From an uncultured Oscillospiraceae bacterium (GTDB lineage Bacteria; Bacillota; Clostridia; Oscillospirales; Oscillospiraceae), in assembly GCA_934515035.1 (NCBI GenBank), contig CAKSXP010000069.1, forward strand, positions 1 to 8,724: DNA of 8,724 nucleotides. The letters run 5' to 3'. Shown here in pieces: positions 1 to 5,880 of the stretch. A program made the position numbers and the translations under genes. Within the stretch, counting starts at the first letter, position 1. Each line of letters starts with the position of its first letter. Under the pieces are notes generated by a model that was given only the letters and a program-made list of their open reading frames with translations, did no database searches and was not told the DNA's origin.

Positions 1-1
1 G

Positions 2-928
2 GAGATAGAATACCGCAACATAACGCTTTTCCCGATCTATGAGGATGACGCGATATACGAGAACATCAACTATGTCCGCATGGTGCAGCGCGACGGGACG
101 GAGATCGAGCTGTCGCTCGAGGATCTGGATGACCTGACGGAGGGGAACATAACAGGCTCCGCATATTTCATGTCGTCGCCCGTTACGGGTTCCTGCAACG
201 ATACTACGGTCAAGGCCTATGTGCTCGATGTTGCGGCCAAGCTCACCAGCGCCGGAGTCCTGACCGATATTTCCGAGGAGGAATACGCGGATTACGGATT
301 TGATATGCCGGCAGAGCTTGAAATGCATGACGGTCTTGGAAACAGCGTTGATATCCTGATAGGCGGAAAATATGAAAAGTATTATTATTACGTAATGCTC
401 AAGGAATCGCCGGGAACTGTCATCATATGCCCGGAGGAGGCCTTTACGTGGCTGGACCTGAACTATATCGACCTCATGAACAGGATCATGTGGTATACGA
501 ACATAGTTGATGTTTCCTCCATTGAGTATGATATGAACGGCGAGGAGTATCTCGTTGAATTGACCCACGGCACAAGGGTGAATGGAAACGGCGACGAGGT
601 CGCCTCGATAGAAGCGACGATAAACGGCGAACCTCTCAGCGAGACGAACTGCCGCCGGCTGTTTGTCCGGACGCTGAACTTCCGCATAATCGGCGAAGTC
701 GCGGCGGGTGAGAGGATAAGCGGAAAGCCTGAATATACGATAATTCTCAATCTGCTGAACGGAACGAAAAAAACCGTTGAGTTTTTTGAGATAAATGACA
801 GGCAATATGCTGTTGCAGTTGACGGGGAAGTGGATTATTATGTGTATAAGAAAAATGTCACTACCCTGGAAGACGCTTTTGAAACAATTCTGTCCGGCGG
901 CGAGCTCAAGATGAACTACGACGCCTGA
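2..928 (+). CDS. DUF4340 domain-containing protein, C-terminal part (5' end outside window)
   Basis: The frame is open to the left edge, so the 308 residues visible are the C-terminal part of a longer protein; the first Met, at position 80, is internal and has no ribosome binding site. The text shows the alternating beta-strand pattern of DUF4340 proteins: an early strand reading ENINYVRMVQRDGTEIEL, a central 'GGKYEKYYYYVML' hairpin and a late strand ending in 'VDYYVYKKNVTTLEDAF'. DUF4340 proteins are usually membrane-anchored and encoded with ABC-2 type (Gld-like) exporter subunits. The anchor and those partners would lie left of the window, so the association is inferred. No enzymatic motif is visible. 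A hairpin terminator follows directly, making this the last gene of its operon. Confidence 0.72.
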   Translation, partial: EIEYRNITLFPIYEDDAIYENINYVRMVQRDGTEIELSLEDLDDLTEGNITGSAYFMSSPVTGSCNDTTVKAYVLDVAAKLTSAGVLTDISEEEYADYGFDMPAELEMHDGLGNSVDILIGGKYEKYYYYVMLKESPGTVIICPEEAFTWLDLNYIDLMNRIMWYTNIVDVSSIEYDMNGEEYLVELTHGTRVNGNGDEVASIEATINGEPLSETNCRRLFVRTLNFRIIGEVAAGERISGKPEYTIILNLLNGTKKTVEFFEINDRQYAVAVDGEVDYYVYKKNVTTLEDAFETILSGGELKMNYDA

Positions 929-937
929 TGATCGAAG

Positions 938-971
938 AAAAGGCTTCCGGAATTTTCCGGAAGTCTTTTTT
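938..971 (+). terminator. Rho-independent terminator of the DUF4340 gene
   Basis: An inverted repeat with arms CTTCCGG (944-950) and CCGGAAG (957-963), and further A-T pairs inside and outside the stem, is followed by a six-T run at 966-971. It starts about 10 bases after the TGA stop and separates this gene from the kinase downstream. Confidence 0.85.
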
Positions 972-1044
972 CTGTCCGGCGTGGAACTGTTTAGGGCTCG
1001 GGAGACTGAATTTCCGCCAGTTTTTTGCTTTGAGGTATTAAATT

Positions 1045-1914
1045 ATGGAACCACTCAGAAGAATAGCCGCAATACACGACCTTTCGGGCGTGGGCAAGTG
1101 CTCGCTTACGGTCGCGCTGCCGGTCGTGTCTGCGAGCGGCGTTGAGTGCTCCTGTATGCCGACGGCGGTGCTCTCGACCCACACAGGCGAATTTACGGGC
1201 TATACGGTGCATGACCTGACGGAGGATATGGAGCCTATGGCCAGACACTGGGCGCGTGAGGGCGTGCATTTCGACGGCATATACTCCGGATATCTCACAA
1301 ATCCGGAGCAGGTAGAGGTGCTGGAGCGCGTCATTGAGCTTTTGTCGGGCGACGGGACGATGCTTATAGTCGACCCGGTAATGGCGGACAACGGCCAATA
1401 CTACACGGGGTTCGGGGAACGCATGTGCCGGGCGTTCCAAAAGCTCTGCGAGCGGGCGGAGGTCATAACGCCGAATGTGACGGAGGCCGCGCTCCTGACC
1501 GGGCTGCCGCTTCCCGAAAAGCCGCCGTATGGCAGAGAGTATATCGAAAAGCTGCTGCGGGAGCTGAAGAAGCTCGGGCCGCGGGTGATCGCGATAACCG
1601 GCGTGCATCCGGACGATTCCACCGGGAAGATCGGCATGGTCGCGCTTGACCGCTCGGACGGGAGCGTTTATACGGCCTTCGGACCGGAGCGGGAGGGACT
1701 TTTTTTCGGCACGGGGGATATATTTGCCTCCGCGTTTGCGGCGCTGCTGGTCCGCGGGGCCTCCGTCGGCCAGGCGCTGGATGCGGCCGCGGGACTGGTT
1801 TCGGACAGCATAGCCAGATCGCTGAACAGAGAACTTCCGCGCCGCTTTGGCGTTGACTTCGAGGGCGCGCTCCCGGCATATATCCGGAGAGTAGAGGCGA
1901 TATTCGGAGAATAA
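1045..1914 (+). CDS. Pyridoxal/pyridoxamine kinase (PdxK/PdxY type, ribokinase fold)
   Basis: Predicted to phosphorylate pyridoxal, pyridoxamine or pyridoxine with ATP at the 5' hydroxyl, a cytoplasmic vitamin B6 salvage step. The 289 residues match the usual family length. Visible motifs are the N-terminal substrate-side segment HDLSGVGKCSL (11-21), DPVMADNG (110-117), TPNVTEAALLTG (142-153) and the signature GTGDIFASAF (222-231), whose Asp225 is the expected catalytic base and whose glycines form the anion hole. TGAGG at 1031-1035 lies 9 bases before the ATG and fixes the start. The gene stands alone, between the upstream terminator and a shared terminator with the opposing DUF1002 gene. 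The related hydroxymethylpyrimidine kinases (ThiD) have a similar fold, but the HDLSG and STHTG (44-48) segments favour the B6 kinase group. Confidence 0.9.
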   Translation: MEPLRRIAAIHDLSGVGKCSLTVALPVVSASGVECSCMPTAVLSTHTGEFTGYTVHDLTEDMEPMARHWAREGVHFDGIYSGYLTNPEQVEVLERVIELLSGDGTMLIVDPVMADNGQYYTGFGERMCRAFQKLCERAEVITPNVTEAALLTGLPLPEKPPYGREYIEKLLRELKKLGPRVIAITGVHPDDSTGKIGMVALDRSDGSVYTAFGPEREGLFFGTGDIFASAFAALLVRGASVGQALDAAAGLVSDSIARSLNRELPRRFGVDFEGALPAYIRRVEAIFGE

Positions 1915-1920
1915 ATAAAA

Positions 1921-1958
1921 ACAGCCCCCGGGAACCGTTTCAGGTTCCCGGGGGCTGT
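1921..1958. terminator. Shared terminator between convergent kinase and DUF1002 genes
   Basis: A perfect 16-bp stem (1921-1936 against 1943-1958) closes a six-base loop. On the minus strand it is followed by TTTTATTTATT, a good U-tract for the DUF1002 transcript. On the plus strand the T content after the stem is poor (GCTGTTTAC), but the stem is strong enough that it probably also slows or ends kinase transcription. Confidence 0.87.
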
Positions 1959-1970
1959 GCTGTTTACGGC

Positions 1971-2852
1971 TTATTTTTTACCACCGAAGAGGTTGGAGAA
2001 GAAATTGCCGACAGACTCGAAAAAGTTTTTTATGGATGTGACGATGCCGGTGACCTTGTCCTTTGCGTTGGACATGCTGACCAGCGCCTTCTGGATGGAC
2101 TCGACCTTGGCCTTCAGCTCGCTGTCGCTCAGCCCCTCGAGAGAACGGCAGAGGGAGACGAGGCGGCTTATTTCGCTGTCGCTGAGAACAACGTTGTAAT
2201 CGTCCGCGATGGAGACGATCTCATCGCGCAGCTCGGCGTCGGTCATATTGACCGTTTCGTCGAGGATGAGTTTGAGCTCGTTTACTATCGTGACCGCGTC
2301 ATAAGAACCGATCTCGTCGGCAAGCTCGGCCGTTATAACGAGCTCCTGCGTGCTGGCAAGCTTGGCCTCCTCGCTTATCTCCGTTCCGGTTATGTCCTCA
2401 TAGGCCTTGTAGATACCCGTCAGCGCGGCCGTGCCGGAGACGGCGAAGGGCGCGGCAACGATGACCTTGGCGTCGTCGATGCCGGCGGTGACGAGGGCGT
2501 TGACGTACATTTCCTGCGTGCACCAGCTTATGTTGGAGGTGCTGATCTGAAGACCGCTGCCCTCGGAGAGGATCTCGATATAGACGCAGGAGATCGAACG
2601 TGTGCCGATAAGGCTGCTGTCTACCAGACCGTCAAGATACTGGCGCTCTTCGTCGTTTGTGACGCTGAGCTCCGTGACGCTGCCGCGCGTCAGGCCGAAG
2701 GCGGAATATACGCTGGATATCTGATCCTCCGTAAGGTTTGCGCCGATGACGGCTCTTGCGTCGCCCGCATTGATGGCAAAGGCGGAAACGCCCAGCCCCG
2801 CGATAAGACAGAGACACAGCGCAAGGCAGACAAGTTTTTTCATTATTTTCAT
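1971..2852 (-). CDS. Secreted DUF1002 domain-containing protein
   Basis: A 293-residue exported protein of unknown function. It opens with a classical Sec signal peptide: positive MKIMKK, a hydrophobic core rich in Leu and Cys (7-22), and a likely signal peptidase I site after AFA (residue 26). The mature part has the conserved DUF1002 segments: DARAVIGANLTEDQ (31-44), IGTRSISCVYIE (82-93), ISWCTQEMYVNALVTAGI (108-125) and VIVAAPFAVSGTAALTGIY (130-148). The last 25 residues form an amphipathic stretch, NFFESVGNFFSNLFGGKK, that could lie on a membrane. The start at 2852 is chosen because AAAGGAG (2863-2869) lies 10 bases upstream; the frame extends back to an ATG at 2936 but that would place the signal peptide internally and has no ribosome binding site. 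DUF1002 proteins (YpuA in Bacillus) have no established biochemical role. Confidence 0.9.
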   Translation of the reverse strand: MKIMKKLVCLALCLCLIAGLGVSAFAINAGDARAVIGANLTEDQISSVYSAFGLTRGSVTELSVTNDEERQYLDGLVDSSLIGTRSISCVYIEILSEGSGLQISTSNISWCTQEMYVNALVTAGIDDAKVIVAAPFAVSGTAALTGIYKAYEDITGTEISEEAKLASTQELVITAELADEIGSYDAVTIVNELKLILDETVNMTDAELRDEIVSIADDYNVVLSDSEISRLVSLCRSLEGLSDSELKAKVESIQKALVSMSNAKDKVTGIVTSIKNFFESVGNFFSNLFGGKK

Positions 2853-2862
2853 TTGAGAATCG

Positions 2863-2869
2863 CTCCTTT
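2863..2869 (-). promoter_or_regulatory. Ribosome binding site that fixes the DUF1002 start
   Basis: The minus strand reads AAAGGAG here, 10 bases before the ATG at 2852. A second in-frame ATG at 2843 would be 19 bases away, and the upstream ATG at 2936 has no such site, so 2852 is the supported start. Confidence 0.8.
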
Positions 2870-2891
2870 GAAAAACTGATTGCAGGGATGT

Positions 2892-2897
2892 ATTATA
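2892..2897 (-). promoter_or_regulatory. Probable -10 element of the DUF1002 gene
   Basis: A perfect TATAAT on the minus strand lies about 40 bases before the start codon, giving a leader of roughly 30 bases. No good -35 hexamer is seen at 16-18 bases (the closest is TATACA-like), so the call rests on the -10 alone. Confidence 0.5.
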
Positions 2898-3017
2898 CAC
2901 CATTGTGCGGGAAATGTATAGGCATTCCTGTCGCAATGGGAATTACCGCTGATTATTGGACGCTTGTGCCTCTGAAATGTTCCCAAAAGCAAAAATGTTA
3001 TTTTTTCGTCAAACCTA

Positions 3018-3046
3018 TTGAAAAAAGCGGATAAACAATGTAAAAT
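3018..3046 (+). promoter_or_regulatory. Sigma-70 type promoter of the CoA-transferase gene
   Basis: TTGAAA (3018-3023) and TAAAAT (3041-3046) are separated by exactly 17 bases, 45 bases before the start codon. The region is A/T rich compared with the flanking genes, as expected of an intergenic promoter. Confidence 0.75.
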
Positions 3047-3090
3047 CAAAAAGTTGAGATAATTTATCAGGCAAAGGAGAATATCCACCA

Positions 3091-4392
3091 ATGAGCATAT
3101 ACGAAAGAGAATATCAGAGCAAGCTCAGAACGGTCGAAGAGGCGCTGTCCCTTATCAAGACAGGCGATACCGTAGTTGCGGGCCAGTGCGGCATCGAGCC
3201 GACGACGCTGCTCCAGAACCTGCATACAATAACGCCCGCAGTGCGCGATATTACGGTCCTCTGCGGAATGACTGTTCATGAATTTCCGTATACCTGCGAC
3301 GAGCAGTATAGGGAATTTTTCCATAACGAGGCTATCTTTATGATGGGCGGCAACCGCGTTTCCCACAAACGCGGGCTCCAGAGCTTCTATCCCGCCGACC
3401 TGCACAACTCTGCCAGCCGCTGGATGTATCACCACAAGCCCAACGTGTTCATGGCGCAGGCAACGCCGATGGATGAACACGGCTATATGCGCATTTCCAT
3501 GTGTCTTATCCACGAGAAGGACACGCTTGAGGCCTCGGATACCGTTATCCTCGAGATAAATCCCAATATGCCCCGGATACTGGGCGACACCGAAGTGCAT
3601 ATCCGCGACGTTGACGCGATAGTGGAAGTCAACCACCCGATAGTCAAGCTTCCGCGCGGCGGCGCGCTGGGCGAGACCGACCTTGCGATCGGCCGCTATA
3701 TCTCGGAGCTTGTCAACGACGGCGACACGATACAGCTCGGAATAGGCTCCATTCCCGATGCCGCGGCGCAGTGCTTCATGGATAAGCACGACCTCGGCGT
3801 CCACACCGAGATGTTCACCAATTCCCTTGTCGATCTTGTTGAGGCGGGCGTTGTTACGTGCAGCCGCAAGTCGCTCCTGCGCGGAAAGATGGTAGGCGTT
3901 TTTGCCTATGGCGAGCAGCGGCTTTACGATATGCTGAACGATAACCCCGGCGTGCTTATGATGCGCGGCAGCTATGTCAACGATCCGACCGTGCTTGCGC
4001 AGAATGAGAACATGGTCTCCATCAACACGACGCTTGCCGTTGACCTGACCGGTCAGGCGTGCTCGGAGTCTATCGGTTCACGGCAGTATTCCGGGACCGG
4101 CGGCGCCTGTGATACGGCGGTGGGCGCGATCCATTCTCCCGGAGGCCGCTCGATAGTCGCCGTCCATTCCACGAAGAAGAACGGCACCATTTCCTCCATC
4201 ACCGCGCAGCTTCCCGCCGGATCCGGCGTTTCGATCGGGCGCAACAGCGTCGATTATATCGTAACGGAATACGGCATTGCGCCGATGCGCGGACGCAGCG
4301 TCAAGGAGCGTGTCAACAACCTGATCGCCGTCGCGCACCCCGACTTCCGCGAGGAACTCAGGCGTGACGCCGAAAAGCTTATGATCTGGTAA
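3091..4392 (+). CDS. Acetyl-CoA hydrolase/CoA-transferase family protein (butyrate/4-hydroxybutyrate CoA-transferase type)
   Basis: Predicted to move CoA between an acyl-CoA and a free acid such as acetate through a glutamyl-CoA thioester, as in butyryl-CoA:acetate or 4-hydroxybutyrate CoA-transferases of fermenting Clostridia. The 433 residues fit the family. GIGSIPDA (217-224) is the oxyanion-hole/CoA loop, and HTEMFTNSLVDLVEAG (238-253) carries the expected catalytic Glu240. The C-terminal YIVTEYGIA (389-397) and AHPDFREELRRDA (415-427) are also family hallmarks. The usual GTGGQxDF segment is altered to SGTGGACDTA (334-343), so substrate identity cannot be taken from butyrate enzymes. AAAGGAG at 3073-3079, 11 bases before the ATG, supports the start. 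It is a single-gene unit with its own promoter, with no butyrate pathway neighbours here. An acyl-CoA hydrolase activity is the main alternative. Confidence 0.88.
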   Translation: MSIYEREYQSKLRTVEEALSLIKTGDTVVAGQCGIEPTTLLQNLHTITPAVRDITVLCGMTVHEFPYTCDEQYREFFHNEAIFMMGGNRVSHKRGLQSFYPADLHNSASRWMYHHKPNVFMAQATPMDEHGYMRISMCLIHEKDTLEASDTVILEINPNMPRILGDTEVHIRDVDAIVEVNHPIVKLPRGGALGETDLAIGRYISELVNDGDTIQLGIGSIPDAAAQCFMDKHDLGVHTEMFTNSLVDLVEAGVVTCSRKSLLRGKMVGVFAYGEQRLYDMLNDNPGVLMMRGSYVNDPTVLAQNENMVSINTTLAVDLTGQACSESIGSRQYSGTGGACDTAVGAIHSPGGRSIVAVHSTKKNGTISSITAQLPAGSGVSIGRNSVDYIVTEYGIAPMRGRSVKERVNNLIAVAHPDFREELRRDAEKLMIW

Positions 4393-4410
4393 GCGATATT
4401 CAACGAATCA

Positions 4411-4444
4411 AGAGCCGCCTCACCCCATCCGGTGAGACGGCTCT
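4411..4444 (+). terminator. Hairpin after the CoA-transferase gene, probable terminator
   Basis: Arms 4411-4424 and 4431-4444 pair at 13 of 14 positions with a six-base loop, 18 bases after the stop codon. There is no T-run on either strand, so it may need Rho or act mainly to protect the 3' end. Confidence 0.55.
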
Positions 4445-4451
4445 GCCTGTC

Positions 4452-4475
4452 AAAAAGGCTTCCTGACGCCGGAAG
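4452..4475 (-). terminator. Weak terminator of the ferritin-like gene
   Basis: On the minus strand CTTCC, a seven-base loop and GGAAG (plus positions 4459-4463 and 4471-4475) are followed by CCTTTTT. The stem is only five pairs, but the T-run and position 36 bases past the stop codon fit a terminator. Confidence 0.42.
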
Positions 4476-4510
4476 ACCGCTCCGGACTTTCCCGGCGGGC
4501 TTGGACGCAT

Positions 4511-4924
4511 CTAACCCAGCGCTTTGCCGATCATTTCCCGCAGCATCTGCGCGTGGCGCGCTTCATCCGCCGCGTTGTCGATAAAAACCGCCGCCAGCGC
4601 CGTTGAAGCCGTTTCCTGCGCGGCCGTCATATAGCCGTCATAAGCGGCCCTCTCTGCATGATAACCGCTGCGCAGAGCGGAAAGACAGCCGGGCATCTCC
4701 GCATTTTCCGCAGACGGCGAATAGCTGTCGCCGGTAAGCAGAAAGTATTCCATCTGGAGCGCCCGGAGGTGCCGCGCTTCGTCCTGAGCCGCCTGAAGCA
4801 GGCGATGAGCCGGCTGTTTTGAAAACTTTGGAGCCAGCTGCCTGTAATACTGTTCGGAGGCAAGCTCGTTGTCCATCATTTCGCAAAGCCTGTCGAGCTC
4901 CGACGGCGTGCTCCTTTCATTCAT
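4511..4924 (-). CDS. Ferritin-like diiron domain protein (rubrerythrin-type four-helix bundle)
   Basis: A 137-residue all-helical protein with the spacing of a diiron site: Glu20 in helix 1 (DNELASEQYY), E49-A-R-H52 in helix 2, Glu91 in helix 3 (YHAERAAYDGY) and E121-A-R-H124 in helix 4. The repeated DEARH (48-52 and 120-124) shows the two-fold symmetry of ferritin-like bundles. There is no rubredoxin Cys4 domain, so it is not a full rubrerythrin. In anaerobes such proteins reduce peroxide or handle iron or oxygen stress, but this is family-level inference. The start is firm: GGAGGTGA (plus 4929-4936) lies a few bases before the ATG. No clear promoter was found in the upstream region that it shares with rsmE. 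Confidence 0.83.
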   Translation of the reverse strand: MNERSTPSELDRLCEMMDNELASEQYYRQLAPKFSKQPAHRLLQAAQDEARHLRALQMEYFLLTGDSYSPSAENAEMPGCLSALRSGYHAERAAYDGYMTAAQETASTALAAVFIDNAADEARHAQMLREMIGKALG

Positions 4925-4977
4925 GGGATCACCTCCCTGTATTCATGCTATGCCGGCACGCGGCGCGCCGTTAATCC

Positions 4978-5006
4978 TTGCACTGAGGCGAAATTTGTGC
5001 GATAAT
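4978..5006 (+). promoter_or_regulatory. Sigma-70 promoter of rsmE with extended -10
   Basis: TTGCAC (4978-4983) and GATAAT (5001-5006) are 17 bases apart, and the -10 is preceded by TGC, an extended -10. The likely transcript start is about 5013, giving a leader of roughly 35 bases that contains the AGGGAGG ribosome binding site. Confidence 0.78.
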
Positions 5007-5046
5007 TCTGATATATGACTTTTTCTCTGCCAGGGAGGTTTACATA

Positions 5047-5781
5047 ATGCCAAGATTTTTTATTGCCGGAACAAATGCCGCAAAGGGCTATGCGATGATA
5101 ACGGGCAGCGATGCCGAGCATGTAAGGGTGCTGCGGATGAAAATAGGCGACCGCGTTGTCGTCTGCGACGGAGACGGAACGGATCACAAATGCCGCATAA
5201 GCCGCTTCGGGCAGGGAGAGGTGGAGGCCGAGATACTCGAAACCGGACCGTGCCCTGCTGAGCCCACGGTGGACTGCACCGTCCTTGCGGGGTTCCCAAA
5301 GGGAGAGCGCGTTGACTATCTCGTTCAGAAATGTACGGAAGCGGGGGCCGGAAAGATCGTCCTGTTCCTCTGCGACCGCTGCGTTGCGAGACCGGAGGGC
5401 AAGAGCGTGGAGAAAAAGCTGGAAAGGCTGCGCCGCATTGCGGAGGAGGCTGCAAAGCAGTCGGGCCGCGGACGCATACCGGAGCTGAGCTTTGTGCCCG
5501 CGTTTGCAGATGCGCTCGAGATAGCCAAAAAGTCGGATCTGCGTCTGTTCATGTATGAAACGGGAGAACGCATGACGATAAAACAGGCCATCGAGAATGC
5601 GGGACAGTTTGTTTCCTGCGCGATAATAACCGGGCCGGAAGGCGGCTTTGAGCCATATGAGGCGGAGATGGCGCGCCTCTCGGGAATGACGCCGATATCC
5701 ATGGGCCCGCGTATTCTCCGCTGCGAGACGGCTCCCGTCATCGCGATGACCGCCGTAATGTATGCTACCGGCAACCTTTAA
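5047..5781 (+). CDS. rsmE: 16S rRNA (uracil-1498-N3)-methyltransferase RsmE
   Basis: Transfers a methyl group from S-adenosylmethionine to N3 of U1498 in helix 44 of 16S rRNA, acting on the assembled 30S subunit. The 244 residues are normal for the family. The N-terminal PUA-like RNA-binding domain shows HVRVLRMKIGDRVVVCDG (25-42). The SPOUT (trefoil-knot) domain shows GFPKGERVDYLVQKCTEAG (82-100), EEAAKQSGR (133-141), the SAM-binding ITGPEGGFEPYE (194-205) and ISMGPRILRCETAP (217-230). In many relatives the last motif reads LGxRILRxETA, so Met219 and Cys226 are mild variants. AGGGAGG (5032-5038), 8 bases before ATG, fixes the start. The gene is often next to prmA in Firmicutes, but here it stands alone with its own promoter and terminator. 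Confidence 0.95.
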   Translation: MPRFFIAGTNAAKGYAMITGSDAEHVRVLRMKIGDRVVVCDGDGTDHKCRISRFGQGEVEAEILETGPCPAEPTVDCTVLAGFPKGERVDYLVQKCTEAGAGKIVLFLCDRCVARPEGKSVEKKLERLRRIAEEAAKQSGRGRIPELSFVPAFADALEIAKKSDLRLFMYETGERMTIKQAIENAGQFVSCAIITGPEGGFEPYEAEMARLSGMTPISMGPRILRCETAPVIAMTAVMYATGNL

Positions 5782-5788
5782 AAACTGA

Positions 5789-5825
5789 CGCCGCGCCCCT
5801 GTTGGGACGCGGCGCTTGCTTTTTT
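5789..5825. terminator. Terminator between rsmE and the beta-helix gene, usable on both strands
   Basis: Arms 5789-5799 and 5804-5814 pair at 10 of 11 positions with a four-base loop, followed on the plus strand by CTTGCTTTTTT (six-T run 5820-5825). On the minus strand the stem is followed by TCAGTTTTT, so it can also stop read-through of the beta-helix operon. Confidence 0.85.
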
Positions 5826-5834
5826 GTAGGGTCT

Positions 5835-5858
5835 CTGCGCACAGCGGCATGTGCGCAG
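5835..5858. other. Perfect hairpin just downstream of the beta-helix gene
   Basis: CTGCGCACA (5835-5843) pairs perfectly with TGTGCGCAG (5850-5858) across the six-base loop GCGGCA. It lies 22 bases past the stop codon of the minus-strand gene. Neither strand has a T-run after it, so it may be a 3'-end stabiliser or a first pause before the terminator at 5789-5825. Confidence 0.5.
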
Positions 5859-5880
5859 GATATGTCAAAGTATGCGTGGA

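Noticed and set aside
2790..2852. Lipoprotein signal (lipobox) in the Cys-rich leader LVCLALCLCL
   Set aside because: None of the cysteines is preceded by the small residue (Gly/Ala/Ser) needed at -1, and a good signal peptidase I site AFA follows.
2853..2936. Longer N-terminus for the DUF1002 protein starting at 2936
   Set aside because: It would put a textbook signal peptide 28 residues into the protein and would run through the TATAAT and the ribosome binding site.
3067..3804. Minus-strand frame opposite the CoA-transferase
   Set aside because: It is a frame-aligned shadow of a gene with clear catalytic motifs, caused by the same avoidance of TTA, CTA and TCA codons.
4961..4970. Perfect 10-base palindrome CGGCGCGCCG upstream of the rsmE -35 as an operator
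   Set aside because: It is short and pure G/C, easily arises by chance in this sequence, and no second copy was seen near other promoters.
4925..4976. Promoter for the ferritin-like gene (TTAACG, 18 bases, TAGCAT on the minus strand)
   Set aside because: Only four of six matches in each hexamer, and the transcript would begin almost at the ribosome binding site; not strong enough to list.
4948..5868. Minus-strand 306-codon frame opposite rsmE
   Set aside because: It overlaps the RsmE gene in full, also covers its promoter and terminator, and has no start signal or domain.
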